A stretch of 59,840 nt of DNA from Betaproteobacteria bacterium (lineage in GTDB: Bacteria > Pseudomonadota > Gammaproteobacteria > Burkholderiales > Eutrophovitaceae). The stretch covers positions 126,413 to 186,252 of the forward strand of contig CP070643.1 in NCBI GenBank assembly GCA_020354125.1, given 5' to 3'. This document shows, piece by piece, positions 9,907 through 19,776 of this stretch (its first letter is position 1; each line of letters begins with the position of its first letter). The notes below the pieces were generated by a model. That model was given only the letters and a program-made list of their open reading frames with translations, was not told where the DNA came from and searched no databases. The position numbers and the translations under genes are program-made.

Positions 9907-11271
9907 TCACGGTCTTGCCGTCGGACCGACCACCACCGTTACTGTTCTCGAAGGCGTGAGGCGGCGCTGCAGCGCATCGCGCACCTGCTCCAGGGTGACG
10001 TTCTCAATCTCATCCGGAAACCGGTCGATGTAATCCAGTGGCAGCCGATAGAAACCGATCATTGCCAGGTAGTCGGCCAGTTCCGCATTGCTGTCGATAT
10101 TGAGCCCGAAGCCGCCGATGACATACTGCTTGGCCGCGTGAAGCTGCGCCTCGGTCGGGCCGTCTGCGACAAATTGCTCCAGAGTGGAGAGCGCCACATC
10201 AAGCGCTTCCCAAGCCTGATCCTTACGTGTCTGTAGCGTAATGACAAACGGGCCACGGCGCGAGTAGGGCGAAAAGTAACTGTAGGCGCTGTAAGTCAGG
10301 CCGCGTTTTTCACGCAATTCGTCGTTGAGCAGAGAGGTCATGCCGCTGCCGCCGAGAATCTGCACTGCAACCCACAGCGAAAAATAATCCGGGTCGCCAC
10401 GCCGCACGCCGGGCATGCCGATGCGGACATGAGCCTGACTGGCCGCATGCGGAATCACCACTTCGGTGCTCTCAGCCCGCTGCGGCACCGCAGGTAGTTC
10501 CGGTAGCTGCTCGTTGGCTTGCGGCAAGTCGGCGGTCAACTCCGCGGCAATGCGCCTCGCCTCGTCTCTGGAGACGTCGCCAACGATCGTCACAACGGCT
10601 TCGTTGGCAACGAAATAGCGTCGGTGGAAAGCGAGCAGATCGTCGCGCGTTAGAGCCGCAATGGTGTCCGGGTCGCCGGTTCCGGTCGCCGCATACGGAT
10701 GATCTCCATAGAGCTCTTTTCGAAAAGTCTGGTTTACGATGACGCTGGGACGCGTCTGCCGCTCCTCGAGGAACGCAATACTGCGTGCCTGCTCGCGCTC
10801 GAGGACCGACTGCGGAAAACTCGGTGACGCCAGGATGTCGCGCAACACGCCGAGAGCAATTCGCCGGTCATCCGGGTAGGACAAGGTGCGCAGGGCAAAC
10901 CCGCCTCGATCGAGGTCGATATTGCCGGAAAGCTGGGCCCCGATGCCGGCAAGTTCCTCCGAAATACGGTGCTCGTCCAGCGCGATGGTCCCTTTTCTCA
11001 TCAGCCGTAGGGTCATCCGCGCCAAGCCTTCTTTGCCGGGCTCGTCTCGACCGGATCCGGCCGGGAACTCAACGTTTACATCGAGGATCGGCAAATTGCG
11101 CGATTCAAGGAACAACACTAGCGCACCATTTTCTGTTTGCCAGCTTTCAATCTCCAGCCCGGCCCAGGCCGGCCGCGATGGTATGAGTATCGAACCAACT
11201 GCAAGGCACAACGACAAGCCGAATGTCAGCAACCCATATCGCGCGCGTAGCACGTCCCTCAGTGATTTCAT
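9907..11271 (-). CDS. M16-family peptidase-like protein, non-catalytic subunit
   Basis: This 454-aa protein has a signal peptide (hydrophobic residues about 14-35, cleavage near AWA) and two M16 halves. The region where active M16 enzymes carry HxxEH reads GLARMTLRLMRKGT, so the zinc ligands are missing. The C-terminal half keeps the substrate-binding pattern REKRGLTYSAYSYFSPY. It is thus the partner subunit, like the alpha subunit of mitochondrial processing peptidase, to the catalytic protein encoded just upstream with a 4-base overlap. The pair should act in the periplasm. Its substrates are unknown. Confidence 0.88.
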   Translation of the reverse strand: MKSLRDVLRARYGLLTFGLSLCLAVGSILIPSRPAWAGLEIESWQTENGALVLFLESRNLPILDVNVEFPAGSGRDEPGKEGLARMTLRLMRKGTIALDEHRISEELAGIGAQLSGNIDLDRGGFALRTLSYPDDRRIALGVLRDILASPSFPQSVLEREQARSIAFLEERQTRPSVIVNQTFRKELYGDHPYAATGTGDPDTIAALTRDDLLAFHRRYFVANEAVVTIVGDVSRDEARRIAAELTADLPQANEQLPELPAVPQRAESTEVVIPHAASQAHVRIGMPGVRRGDPDYFSLWVAVQILGGSGMTSLLNDELREKRGLTYSAYSYFSPYSRRGPFVITLQTRKDQAWEALDVALSTLEQFVADGPTEAQLHAAKQYVIGGFGLNIDSNAELADYLAMIGFYRLPLDYIDRFPDEIENVTLEQVRDALQRRLTPSRTVTVVVGPTARP

Positions 11272-12812
11272 TTGGCACCCGCCTCACTCAATTGGTCGCT
11301 GCTAGCCGGTCCCGATGGCGCTTCCGGCTCGAGGACAGCGACAGTCAGCTTGTCGTCGATCAGGTACTTGCTGGCAACCGCGGTCACCTGCTCAGCTGTC
11401 ACCTCACGCAGTTTTTCGGTCATTCGCGCCGAGGCATCGTGCGGCAATCCGAGCGCACGCATCCTGGCAATGCGCGACGCTTGGCCATCCACCGAATCCT
11501 GGCTGTAGACCTGAGAGGCGATGACCTGGGCCTTGACCCGGCGCAACTCTTCTTCCGCGACACCCTGTTCAATCAGCAAGGCGAGCTGTTCGCGCCAGAC
11601 GCGCTCGACGTCGGCGACGGTCTTTCCGTGACCAGGCGTCACGCTGACATAGAATGCCCCGGGGCCGCGTTGAAGGCCGTCGTAATCAGCGCTCACCGAA
11701 TTGGCAACACGCAGCTTGCTGACCATTTCGCGGTTCAGGCGCGCCGCCGAATAGCCATCCAGCACGCCAGCGAGAATCGACAGCGCGTACGGCTCCCAGT
11801 CGCTTTCGACGTCTTTCAGTCGGGGGGCATGGTAAGCCATCGTCACTGACGGCAAGCGTGACGGTGCTTTCACCACAATGCGGCGCATGCCTTTTTGCTC
11901 CGGCTCGACTTGCGGCTTCCTGACCGGTAATGGCCGGGCTGCGATCGGGCCAAAGTACTTCTCGGCCAGAGCAAAAACATTCTGCGGGTCAACATCGCCG
12001 GCAATCACTAACACCGCGTTATTGGGCGCATACCAGTCGTCGTACCAGGCGCGCGCGTCAACCAGCTGCATACTTTCCAGATCGCTCATCCAACCGACGA
12101 CCGGATGCCGGTACGGATGCGCCAGGTACATGGCAGCATTCAACCGTTCGAAAACCATCGCGCGCGGGTTGTCATCGACGCGTTGGCGGCGCTCTTCCAT
12201 CACGACACGCAGTTCCTTTTGGAATTCTGCTTCGTCAAGCTTCAGATTGGCCATGCGATCCGCTTCCAGGCGCAAGGCCAACTCAAGGTTGGATTTGTGA
12301 AGCTGCTGATAGTAGCCAGTGTAATCCGACGAGGTGAACGCATTGGAACGCCCGCCCACCTCGGCGATCATGCGCGCGAACTCGCCGGGCGCGGTGTTGT
12401 CGGTACCCTGAAACATCATGTGCTCGAGCACATGCGCCACGCCAGTCGTCCCACTCGCTTCGTCCATGCCGCCGGCGCGATACCACAGCATCGATACCGC
12501 CACCGGGGCGCGCCGATCGATCTTGACGAACACCTCGAGCCCGTTGTCCAAGGTCTTGCTGTAAACCGCGTTTGGCTTCGACGGTGCGGCATATAGCGGT
12601 GCGCCCCATAACGGCGCACAAAGCAACATCAGCCAGCCGAGTCGCTTAAGGCTGTTTCGATCAAGGCTGTTCTGATCAAGGCTGTTCTGATCAAGGCGAT
12701 TACGAACATAGTGCCGGGCGCGCGTCACAAAGTTGCCTCTCAAGGTGGGCCAATTGCGCGCTACGGGCCGTACGCGCAAGCGTTTCAAACCGAATAGAAT
12801 CATGCGTTGCAT
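11268..12812 (-). CDS. M16-family zinc metallopeptidase, catalytic subunit
   Basis: This frame encodes 514 aa with the inverted zinc motif HVLEH at about residues 127-131 and the downstream glutamate region ELRVVMEERRQRVDDN, so it should be catalytically active. A hydrophobic signal sequence (LGWLMLLCAPLWGAPLYA) lies unusually far in, near residues 58-75, behind a basic segment containing three 15-bp repeats. The start is therefore uncertain. I see no strong ribosome site at ATG 12812, and no ATG or GTG lies close before the hydrophobic core. The protein probably works in the periplasm with the non-catalytic partner encoded next. Confidence 0.87.
   Translation of the reverse strand: MQRMILFGLKRLRVRPVARNWPTLRGNFVTRARHYVRNRLDQNSLDQNSLDRNSLKRLGWLMLLCAPLWGAPLYAAPSKPNAVYSKTLDNGLEVFVKIDRRAPVAVSMLWYRAGGMDEASGTTGVAHVLEHMMFQGTDNTAPGEFARMIAEVGGRSNAFTSSDYTGYYQQLHKSNLELALRLEADRMANLKLDEAEFQKELRVVMEERRQRVDDNPRAMVFERLNAAMYLAHPYRHPVVGWMSDLESMQLVDARAWYDDWYAPNNAVLVIAGDVDPQNVFALAEKYFGPIAARPLPVRKPQVEPEQKGMRRIVVKAPSRLPSVTMAYHAPRLKDVESDWEPYALSILAGVLDGYSAARLNREMVSKLRVANSVSADYDGLQRGPGAFYVSVTPGHGKTVADVERVWREQLALLIEQGVAEEELRRVKAQVIASQVYSQDSVDGQASRIARMRALGLPHDASARMTEKLREVTAEQVTAVASKYLIDDKLTVAVLEPEAPSGPASSDQLSEAGAK
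12648..12695 (-). repeat. 15-bp tandem repeat in the peptidase N-terminal coding region
   Basis: Three consecutive 15-base units (12651-12665, 12666-12680 and 12681-12695) of the form GCTGTTCTGATCAAG on the plus strand are nearly identical. The first has TTC for TCT. On the coding strand they encode repeated L-D-Q-N-S, just before the signal sequence of the M16 peptidase. The unit length keeps the reading frame. Confidence 0.9.
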
Positions 12813-12851
12813 ATTTGGGGGCGTGTCCTGCTATGGTCAAAGCCGTTCATA

Positions 12852-12891
12852 GGCGGCAGCTTCACGGGATTGGCGGCAGCTTTACCGGATT
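12852..12891. repeat. 20-bp tandem duplication upstream of ftsY
   Basis: Two adjacent 20-base units (12852-12871 and 12872-12891) both begin GGCGGCAGCTT and end GGATT, differing at two positions. They lie in the 96-base gap between the divergent M16 peptidase and ftsY genes, ending 17 bases before the ftsY ATG, and so probably within its leader or promoter. Confidence 0.85.
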
Positions 12892-12908
12892 GCCGGTTGT
12901 GACACGCA

Positions 12909-13898
12909 ATGAGTATGTTTAGTTTCCAGACAAGTGACAAGGTCTCAGAATTGGATAGCGCAGGCACAGACGAGAATCGCCCTTCCCGAAGCACACTTGG
13001 CGAGCGGCTCAGGCAGAGCCTGGCGGCAACACGCGCGCGGCTCGGCAAGCAGCTTACTGCGCTGTTTACTCCCGGCCGGGCCATCGATGAAGAACTGTAC
13101 GACGAACTCGAGACCATTCTGCTGACCTGCGACGTTGGAGTAGAAGCCACCCAGCATCTGGTTAACGCAACGCGCGAACGGGTAAAACGCGACAAAGTCA
13201 GCGACGCCACCGGGCTCCGCGATGCGCTCCGCAGTGAGTTGCTGCAATTGCTCGCCCCGCTCGAACAAGCATTAAATGTGCGCACAAACAAACCATTCGT
13301 GATCTTGCTGGCCGGTGTCAACGGCGCCGGCAAGACAACATCGATCGGCAAGCTGACCAAGCAACTGGTTGATGCCGGACTGTCAGTGGTACTGGCCGCG
13401 GGTGATACGTTTCGCGCCGCCGCCGAGCAGCAGTTGAAGGTCTGGGGTGAGCGTAACCAGGTCAGCGTAATCGGCCAGGAAGGTGGCGACGCAGCGGCTG
13501 TAATTTTCGACGCGATCCAGTCGGCCAAGTCAAAAGGGGTTGATGTCGTTCTGGCCGATACCGCTGGGCGCCTGCCCACCCAGCTGCATTTGATGGAGGA
13601 GCTGAAGAAAGTCAAACGCGTTATTGCCAAGGCAATGCCGGATGCGCCACACGAAGTGCTGTTGGTAATCGACGCCAATACCGGCCAGAACGCAGTAAAC
13701 CAGGTCAAGGCTTTCGATGAGGCGCTTGGCGTCACCGGACTGATACTGACCAAGCTCGACGGCACCGCCAAGGGCGGCGCTATCGCGGGTATCGCCCGCT
13801 ACCGTGGGATTCCGGTACGCTACGTCGGCACTGGTGAGGGAATCGATGACTTGCGACCATTTGATGCGACCGTGTTTGTCGATGCACTGTTCGCCTGA
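12909..13898 (+). CDS. ftsY: Signal recognition particle receptor FtsY
   Basis: FtsY is the membrane-associated GTPase that docks the signal recognition particle and ribosome at the Sec translocon. The 329-aa product has a short acidic N-terminal region, an N domain helical bundle (DEELYDELETILLTCDVGVE), and the NG GTPase domain: GVNGAGKTTSIGKL (G1), DTFRAAAEQQL, DTAGRLPTQ (G3), TKLDGTAKGG (G4) and the C-terminal RYVGTGEGIDDLRPF. The A domain is much shorter than in E. coli, as in many betaproteobacteria. It begins an ftsY-ftsE-ftsX-rpoH cluster, an old arrangement in proteobacteria. Confidence 0.97.
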   Translation: MSMFSFQTSDKVSELDSAGTDENRPSRSTLGERLRQSLAATRARLGKQLTALFTPGRAIDEELYDELETILLTCDVGVEATQHLVNATRERVKRDKVSDATGLRDALRSELLQLLAPLEQALNVRTNKPFVILLAGVNGAGKTTSIGKLTKQLVDAGLSVVLAAGDTFRAAAEQQLKVWGERNQVSVIGQEGGDAAAVIFDAIQSAKSKGVDVVLADTAGRLPTQLHLMEELKKVKRVIAKAMPDAPHEVLLVIDANTGQNAVNQVKAFDEALGVTGLILTKLDGTAKGGAIAGIARYRGIPVRYVGTGEGIDDLRPFDATVFVDALFA

Positions 13899-13958
13899 GT
13901 CGCCACGGCGCACGCCGTCTGAGTACACAGGACATCTGGCGTACCTTCTGTGACCCAC

Positions 13959-14612
13959 ATGATCACGGTCAGCCACGTCTCGAAACGCTATCCAGGTGGC
14001 TACGAAGCACTGCGCAACGTTTCAGCGCAAGTCGAGCCCGGCGAGATGGTATTCGTCACCGGCCATTCCGGAGCTGGAAAAAGCACCCTTCTGAAACTCG
14101 TCGGCGGCATTGAACGCCCGACCGGTGGCAGCGTTGTCATCAATGGCAAGAACATCACCAGTATGGGGCGGGCTTCCCTGCCCTTTCTACGAAGAAACTT
14201 TGGCTTTATTTTTCAGGACCATAAGCTGCTTTTCGACCGCAGCGTTTATGCCAACGCTGCATTACCGCTGATAATTTCCGGTTTTCCCAGACGCGAGATT
14301 CCGCGCCGCGTACGCGCTGCGCTCGACAAGGTCGGACTGCTCGACCGCGAGAAAGCGCGTCCGGTGACGCTTTCCGGCGGGGAGCAACAACGCCTCTGCA
14401 TCGCGCGCGCCATTGTGAATCGTCCAGCGATTCTTCTCGCTGATGAGCCGACCGGTAACCTCGATGCTGCCTACGCCACCGAAATCATCGCCATGTTCAA
14501 GGCCTTCAACCAGGTCGGCGTGACTGTGGTGATCGCCACCCACGATACCGCGCTGATCCGCGGACTGGGCGCGCGTACGGTGCGGCTTGATCACGGAGCA
14601 ATTGCAGCGTGA
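13959..14612 (+). CDS. ftsE: Cell division ATP-binding protein FtsE
   Basis: FtsE is the ATPase of the FtsEX complex, which senses the divisome and activates periplasmic peptidoglycan amidases through EnvC. I start at ATG 13959 ([14 protein letters not shown]), the usual N terminus; a GTG three codons upstream is possible. Motifs are Walker [10 protein letters not shown], the Q-loop FIFQDHKLL, signature [15 protein letters not shown], Walker [13 protein letters not shown] and switch histidine ATHD. Its stop overlaps the ftsX GTG as GTGA. Its likely functional partner envC is also in this window at 53070-54275. Confidence 0.96.
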   Translation: MITVSHVSKRYPGGYEALRNVSAQVEPGEMVFVTGHSGAGKSTLLKLVGGIERPTGGSVVINGKNITSMGRASLPFLRRNFGFIFQDHKLLFDRSVYANAALPLIISGFPRREIPRRVRAALDKVGLLDREKARPVTLSGGEQQRLCIARAIVNRPAILLADEPTGNLDAAYATEIIAMFKAFNQVGVTVVIATHDTALIRGLGARTVRLDHGAIAA

Positions 14613-15514
14613 GCTGGATATTCGCCCACATTGACGCTTTCCGCGACAGCATGCGCCGGCTGCTACAACAACCTTTCGCCACTGTGCTCAACGTCGCCGT
14701 GTTCGGCATCGCGCTGGCGCTACCGTGTGGCTTCTACATCGGTCTGGAGAATGTCGCGCGCTTCTCGCGCCAACTCACCAGCGAACCCCAGCTAAGCCTG
14801 TTTTTGACCGTGAACGCCGATGCTGGCGACGTCAAAGCGATTGAAGAGCGTCTGACCCGTCACGCCGCTGTGGCCGAGTTCCGTTTCGTCGATCGCAGCA
14901 CTGCCCTGGAAGACCTGAAACGGGCCTCCGGCATGTCGGATGTACTGTCCGAGCTACAAAGTAATCCCCTGCCACACGCCTTTGTCGTGGCCGGCAGATC
15001 AGCAGACCCCGACCTGCTCGAAGGGTTGCGCGACGAAGCGTCACAATGGCCCAGCGTCGAGCATGTGCAACTCGATTCGGAGTGGGCGCGCAAACTCGAT
15101 GCCGCGCTCCGAATCGGGCGCTTACTGGTGACGCTGCTAGGTGTATTGCTGGCGTTCGCACTGGTGGCGGTGACGTTTAATACGATTCGACTGCAAATTC
15201 TTACACGGCGCGATGAAATCGAGGTCTCGAAGCTGATCGGGGCAACCAACCATTTTATTCGCCGGCCATTCCTGTATCTCGGCGGCCTGCAGGGTTTGCT
15301 CGGTGGCGTTGCTGCCTGGTTGATCGTGGCAATCGCTGTTCGCATGCTCAACCGCGAACTGGCCTCATTTGGCGGCTTGTTCGGTTTGAGCCCATCGCTC
15401 GGCCACATGACGCTGCAGCAAATCGGCGTACTGCTAGCCCTCGCAGCGCTTCTCGGGTGGCTCGGCGCGTGGATGTCGGTGAGTCGTCACTTATGGCGTA
15501 TGGAGCCCAGGTAA
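14609..15514 (+). CDS. ftsX: Cell division permease FtsX
   Basis: FtsX is the membrane half of FtsEX. The 301-aa protein starts at GTG 14609 overlapping ftsE. It has an N-terminal cytoplasmic stretch, a first membrane helix (VLNVAVFGIALALPCGFYI), a periplasmic loop of roughly 120 residues that would bind EnvC-type activators, and three more membrane helices in the FtsX/MacB-type C-terminal region, including TRRDEIEVSKLIGATNHFI in the cytoplasmic loop. Family length and topology are normal. The FtsEX complex does not transport a known substrate but transmits ATP-driven movement to the periplasm. Confidence 0.95.
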   Translation: MSWIFAHIDAFRDSMRRLLQQPFATVLNVAVFGIALALPCGFYIGLENVARFSRQLTSEPQLSLFLTVNADAGDVKAIEERLTRHAAVAEFRFVDRSTALEDLKRASGMSDVLSELQSNPLPHAFVVAGRSADPDLLEGLRDEASQWPSVEHVQLDSEWARKLDAALRIGRLLVTLLGVLLAFALVAVTFNTIRLQILTRRDEIEVSKLIGATNHFIRRPFLYLGGLQGLLGGVAAWLIVAIAVRMLNRELASFGGLFGLSPSLGHMTLQQIGVLLALAALLGWLGAWMSVSRHLWRMEPR

Positions 15515-15550
15515 AGGACTTCGCCCGCTCCTCGGGAACTTATCTAACAT

Positions 15551-15580
15551 CTGGCACTCTGAAAACAAGAGTGCTAATAT
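15551..15580 (+). promoter_or_regulatory. CIRCE-like HrcA operator overlapping the rpoH promoter
   Basis: The sequence CTGGCACTC (15551-15559), nine spacer bases, GAGTGCTAA (15569-15577) matches the CIRCE operator TTAGCACTC-N9-GAGTGCTAA at 16 of 18 arm positions; the right arm is perfect. The same bases hold a possible sigma-70 promoter: -35 CTGGCA (15551-15556), an 18-base spacer and -10 TAATAT (15575-15580). A bound HrcA repressor would cover both promoter boxes. No hrcA gene is in the window. Confidence 0.72.
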
Positions 15581-15590
15581 GAAAAAATTA

Positions 15591-15597
15591 AAGGAGG
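15591..15597 (+). promoter_or_regulatory. Strong ribosome binding site of rpoH
   Basis: AAGGAGG, a perfect Shine-Dalgarno match, lies 8 bases before ATG 15606. With the -10 box at 15575-15580, the leader is only about 20 bases. No long structured 5' leader is present upstream of the site. Confidence 0.8.
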
Positions 15598-15605
15598 TTT
15601 ACTGA

Positions 15606-16466
<861 letters not shown>

Positions 16467-16499
16467 CCCGCAGTCGCGAAAATCAGCAACAGCGAAAGA

Positions 16500-16521
16500 C
16501 CCGCCGTGTGGCGGGTTTTTT
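16500..16521 (+). terminator. Rho-independent terminator of rpoH
   Basis: CCCGCC (16500-16505), loop GTGT, GGCGGG (16510-16515), then six T residues. It lies 34 bases after the rpoH stop and before the convergent SCO gene. Confidence 0.92.
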
Positions 16522-16536
16522 GTTTGTGCCGAATTG

Positions 16537-17154
16537 TTAACTGGCGGCACTGAGTAAACGCTCGATGTCGCTGGCTATGGCCTGACTGCCCTGCCCGTAT
16601 GGTGCATACAGGCGTATGCGCCCCTGCTGATCGAAGATATAGGTACCGGCCGAATGATCAACTGAATAATTGCCCGGCTGTGAGCCTTCGACTTTGCGGT
16701 AGACGATCCTGAATTCGCGCGCGACGTCGGCAATCTGATCTCTTGTGCCCGTCAATCCGAGAAAGTCGGCGTTGAATGCAGTGACATAGGCGCCGAGCAC
16801 CTCCGGAGTGTCGCGTTCAGGGTCAACCGTGACGAACAACACTTGCACGCGCTGCGCCGCTTCACCCAGCTGCTGAAGAGCGGCGTTGAACTCGACAAGG
16901 GTCATCGGACACACGTCCGGACAATGGGTGAAACCAAAGAACATCACCACGACCTTGCCACGAAAATCTTCCAGGCGACGAAGCTTGCCGGAGTGGTCAA
17001 CCAGCTCGAATTGGCGGCCGAAATCGGCGCCAGTGATATCGGTAGACTCAAACGCTTCGCTGCCGCCGTTTTGTTCACATCCGGCAATCCAGATGCAGAC
17101 AACCAGCAACAGAGGCACGAGCGAGCGGCACGAGCTGGCCGGCGCGCCAATCAT
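16537..17154 (-). CDS. SCO1/SenC family copper chaperone lipoprotein
   Basis: SCO proteins deliver copper to, and reduce the cysteines of, the CuA site in subunit II of cytochrome c oxidase. The 205-aa product has a lipoprotein signal ending in the lipobox IAGC, then a thioredoxin fold with the copper motif THCPDVCP (CxxxC), [14 protein letters not shown], and the conserved distal histidine in [13 protein letters not shown]. All three copper ligands (two Cys, one His) are present. It should face the periplasm, anchored by lipid. It is the last gene of the oxidase assembly cluster, overlapping ctaB by ATGA. Confidence 0.94.
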   Translation of the reverse strand: MIGAPASSCRSLVPLLLVVCIWIAGCEQNGGSEAFESTDITGADFGRQFELVDHSGKLRRLEDFRGKVVVMFFGFTHCPDVCPMTLVEFNAALQQLGEAAQRVQVLFVTVDPERDTPEVLGAYVTAFNADFLGLTGTRDQIADVAREFRIVYRKVEGSQPGNYSVDHSAGTYIFDQQGRIRLYAPYGQGSQAIASDIERLLSAAS

Positions 17155-18056
17155 GACAGTGAGGTCTGCAGCAGATAATGATCCAGCAGCAAGAACGCGA
17201 ACAACAGGAACAGGTAAACGATCGAATAGCGAAAAGTGCGGCGTGCCAAGGCATCACTATAGGCAAACCAGATTCGCAGTGCATAGAAAAGAAATACCCC
17301 GCCGAGAATCAACGCACCTATGGCGTACAACCAGCCGCTCATACGCACTGCAAAGGGCAGCATCGAAACAGCAAGAAGAATGATGGTATACAAAAGCACG
17401 TGCAGGCGCGTGAATTTGTCGCCGTGGGTAACCGGCAGCATCGGAACTTCCGCTTTGGCATATTCGTTCTTGCGGTACAGCGCCAGCGCCCAGAAGTGCG
17501 GCGGCGTCCAGGCGAATATAATCAGGAACAACAGCAAGGCTTCATGCGAAACCTCGCCGGTAACAGCCGCCCATCCGAGCACCGGCGGCATGGCGCCGGA
17601 CGCCCCGCCGATGACAATGTTCTGGGGAGTGAGCGGCTTGAGAATGACGGTGTAGATGATCGCGTATCCGACAAATGTCGCGAGCGTCAACCACATCGTC
17701 AGCGGGTTCACCAACACATACAGTATTGTCAATCCGGCACCACCGACGACACCGGAGAACACCAGTGTCTCCTGCGTCGTAACTGTACCCAAAGGCAATG
17801 GCCGGGCGCGGGTACGCGCCATCAGCGCATCGATTTTCTGCTCTACCAGACAGTTGACCGCCGCCGCCGCACCTGCAACCAACCAGATGCCGATGGAGCC
17901 GCACAACAGAATCCTGATCGGTACCACCTCGTTGGTCGCGAGCAACATGCCAATGATCGCCGTGAACACGATAAGGGCGACAACACGCGGCTTGGTAAGC
18001 CGCAGATACTGCTCGAGGCGCGAGAACAAATGTGGCGGATGGGTGGATACCGACAT
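17151..18056 (-). CDS. ctaB: Protoheme IX farnesyltransferase (heme O synthase) CtaB/CyoE
   Basis: This membrane prenyltransferase adds a farnesyl group to heme B to give heme O. I start at ATG 18056 (301 aa), which overlaps the ctaA stop as TAATG; longer in-frame starts lie inside ctaA. The N terminus [21 protein letters not shown] matches the family, followed by the aspartate-rich prenyl diphosphate motif [21 protein letters not shown] and the second loop [20 protein letters not shown]. There are about nine membrane helices. The product feeds the adjacent heme A synthase. Confidence 0.95.
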   Translation of the reverse strand: MSVSTHPPHLFSRLEQYLRLTKPRVVALIVFTAIIGMLLATNEVVPIRILLCGSIGIWLVAGAAAAVNCLVEQKIDALMARTRARPLPLGTVTTQETLVFSGVVGGAGLTILYVLVNPLTMWLTLATFVGYAIIYTVILKPLTPQNIVIGGASGAMPPVLGWAAVTGEVSHEALLLFLIIFAWTPPHFWALALYRKNEYAKAEVPMLPVTHGDKFTRLHVLLYTIILLAVSMLPFAVRMSGWLYAIGALILGGVFLFYALRIWFAYSDALARRTFRYSIVYLFLLFAFLLLDHYLLQTSLS

Positions 18057-19162
18057 TACCGGGTCGACTCCTGATGGATGGCAAAGTTTAGCATCACGAC
18101 CGACATCAATAACAGCGCGGCACCGGCGTTGTGAGCGACCGCCACGGCGAGCGGCAACATTGCCAGTATGTTTGTGATGCCGAGAGCCAACTGTATTAAC
18201 AGCACGGCGATTAACGCCATCGCATAAACGCGCAAGCCGGTCATTCTGTAGGCGAGAAAGGCCACCACCCCAAGGTAAGCCGCGACCACTAGCGCGCCAA
18301 CACGATGCGTCCAATGAATTGCATTCAGTGCTTCGTTGGAAAGCGGCGTACCAGCTACCGTCATACCCAACTCGCGCTGCAGCTGGAATGCATGGCCAAA
18401 ATCCATATCCGGCAACCACTGACCATGGCAGGTCGGAAAATCAATGCAGGCAAGCGCTGCGTAGTTGGCGCTAACCCAGCCGCCGAGCGCGATCTGGATC
18501 ATCAGAAGCACTAATCCGAATAACGCCAACGGACGCAGCACACGCGCCTCGGCCGGTCGTCCCGCAGCCGACGGCCTGAAATATCGCGCACTCAACCACG
18601 TCAGCGTGGCGAGGATCACCATCCCGCCCAACAGATGCAAAGTCACAATGGCCGGCTTGAGCAACAGTGTCACAGTCCACTTGCCGAACAAGCCTTGCAG
18701 TACAACCAATCCAAGCAACAACAGCGACAGCCGCAGTGACAAATCGGGCTGCTCATGATCACGCCGCACCTGTCTGCGCATGGCGAAGACTTTCAGGACA
18801 ATCGCCAGAATCATTGCACCAACCAGCGACGCAACGTAGCGATGCAACATTTCCTTCCACGCTTTCGGCGCTGAGACAGGGCCGGCCGGTGACACTCTTT
18901 CCGCATCAGAGATTTCCGCCTCGGCGTGAAACGGCGTCAGCTTCCCGTAACAGCCAGGCCAATCGGGGCAACCCAGTCCGGCGTCAGTGAGGCGCACGTA
19001 AGCACCGAGTGCCACCAGAAACAACGTCAACAGCGTTGTCGCATATACCAGCTTGCGAAACTCGACGAATTTGACGCACACAACCAGCGCGACAATCAGG
19101 GTGCCGAACCAGACCAGCGCATGCAGAGCTTGCAACGAGAACTGCCAGATGGGGTCAGACAT
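18056..19162 (-). CDS. ctaA: Heme A synthase CtaA (COX15)
   Basis: CtaA oxidises the C8 methyl of heme O to a formyl group, giving the heme A needed by aa3 oxidases. The 368-aa protein has about eight membrane helices in two related halves. The first half has [24 protein letters not shown], a paired-cysteine loop, and heme-ligand histidines in [12 protein letters not shown] and TLHLLGGMV. The second half repeats the pattern with [35 protein letters not shown] and [11 protein letters not shown]. It is the standard proteobacterial COX15 type and sits with ctaB. Confidence 0.95.
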   Translation of the reverse strand: MSDPIWQFSLQALHALVWFGTLIVALVVCVKFVEFRKLVYATTLLTLFLVALGAYVRLTDAGLGCPDWPGCYGKLTPFHAEAEISDAERVSPAGPVSAPKAWKEMLHRYVASLVGAMILAIVLKVFAMRRQVRRDHEQPDLSLRLSLLLLGLVVLQGLFGKWTVTLLLKPAIVTLHLLGGMVILATLTWLSARYFRPSAAGRPAEARVLRPLALFGLVLLMIQIALGGWVSANYAALACIDFPTCHGQWLPDMDFGHAFQLQRELGMTVAGTPLSNEALNAIHWTHRVGALVVAAYLGVVAFLAYRMTGLRVYAMALIAVLLIQLALGITNILAMLPLAVAVAHNAGAALLLMSVVMLNFAIHQESTR

Positions 19163-19176
19163 CGTGTTCGGCTCCG

Positions 19177-19776
19177 TCAGCGATCGAGGCGGCGCCAGCC
19201 ACTCGATATGCGCAACAGCTTGGCGACGTCTTTTTTCATGCGAGACGGATCGACCTCGCGCGGAAAACGCATCATCAGGTTACCGATTGGGTCGACGAGA
19301 TAAATGTATTCCTCGCGACTGTTTTCCGCAGGAAACTGGCTCAGCGACTCACTCGGTGACAACAATACGGTTCTCATGTCCCGATACTCCTGGAGTGTCT
19401 GCGGCGCGGGTTGGTTGCCATCACTCACCAGCCAAACCCGCTCGATGCGATCAGAGTTCTTTCCTTGTGTCAGGCGGATCTGTCGCATCAGATACAGCTT
19501 TTTCAGGCAGTGCTCGTCGCAGGCTGCATCGTCGACTGACACAAATGCCCATTGTCCGCCCAGTTCACTGAACGCAAACCGCCCTCCGTCGGATCGCGAC
19601 AACGAAACATCGGCCAGGGGCACCGGCTCGAGCAGCTCTCCATGATTGACGAACCGCGTTGGCGTCCACAAGAAATACAACAAGGTCGATGCAACCACCG
19701 GCAGTACGCAAATGGCGAGAATCAGCCACAACGTCCAGTTACGTCTGCCGCTCCGGCTTTTTTCGGATGAATCCAT
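19177..19776 (-). CDS. SCO-like membrane-anchored protein of the oxidase cluster
   Basis: This protein (199 aa from ATG 19776; seven codons longer from 19797) has one N-terminal membrane helix and a periplasmic domain. It corresponds by position to the unnamed gene between SURF1 and ctaA in Pseudomonas and many betaproteobacteria. The domain contains WAFVSVDDAACDEHC, where CDEHC is a CxxxC pair placed as in SCO proteins, and a late YLVDPIGNLMMRF strand also SCO-like. I infer a thioredoxin fold and possible copper or thiol chemistry in oxidase assembly. The ATG lies 38 bases inside the SURF1 gene. Start choice is moderately certain. Confidence 0.75.
   Translation of the reverse strand: MDSSEKSRSGRRNWTLWLILAICVLPVVASTLLYFLWTPTRFVNHGELLEPVPLADVSLSRSDGGRFAFSELGGQWAFVSVDDAACDEHCLKKLYLMRQIRLTQGKNSDRIERVWLVSDGNQPAPQTLQEYRDMRTVLLSPSESLSQFPAENSREEYIYLVDPIGNLMMRFPREVDPSRMKKDVAKLLRISSGWRRLDR

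Noticed and set aside
17178..18074. 298-codon plus-strand frame opposite ctaB
   Set aside because: Antisense to a well-identified membrane enzyme, rich in Gln/Arg/His as expected from reversed hydrophobic codons; not a gene.
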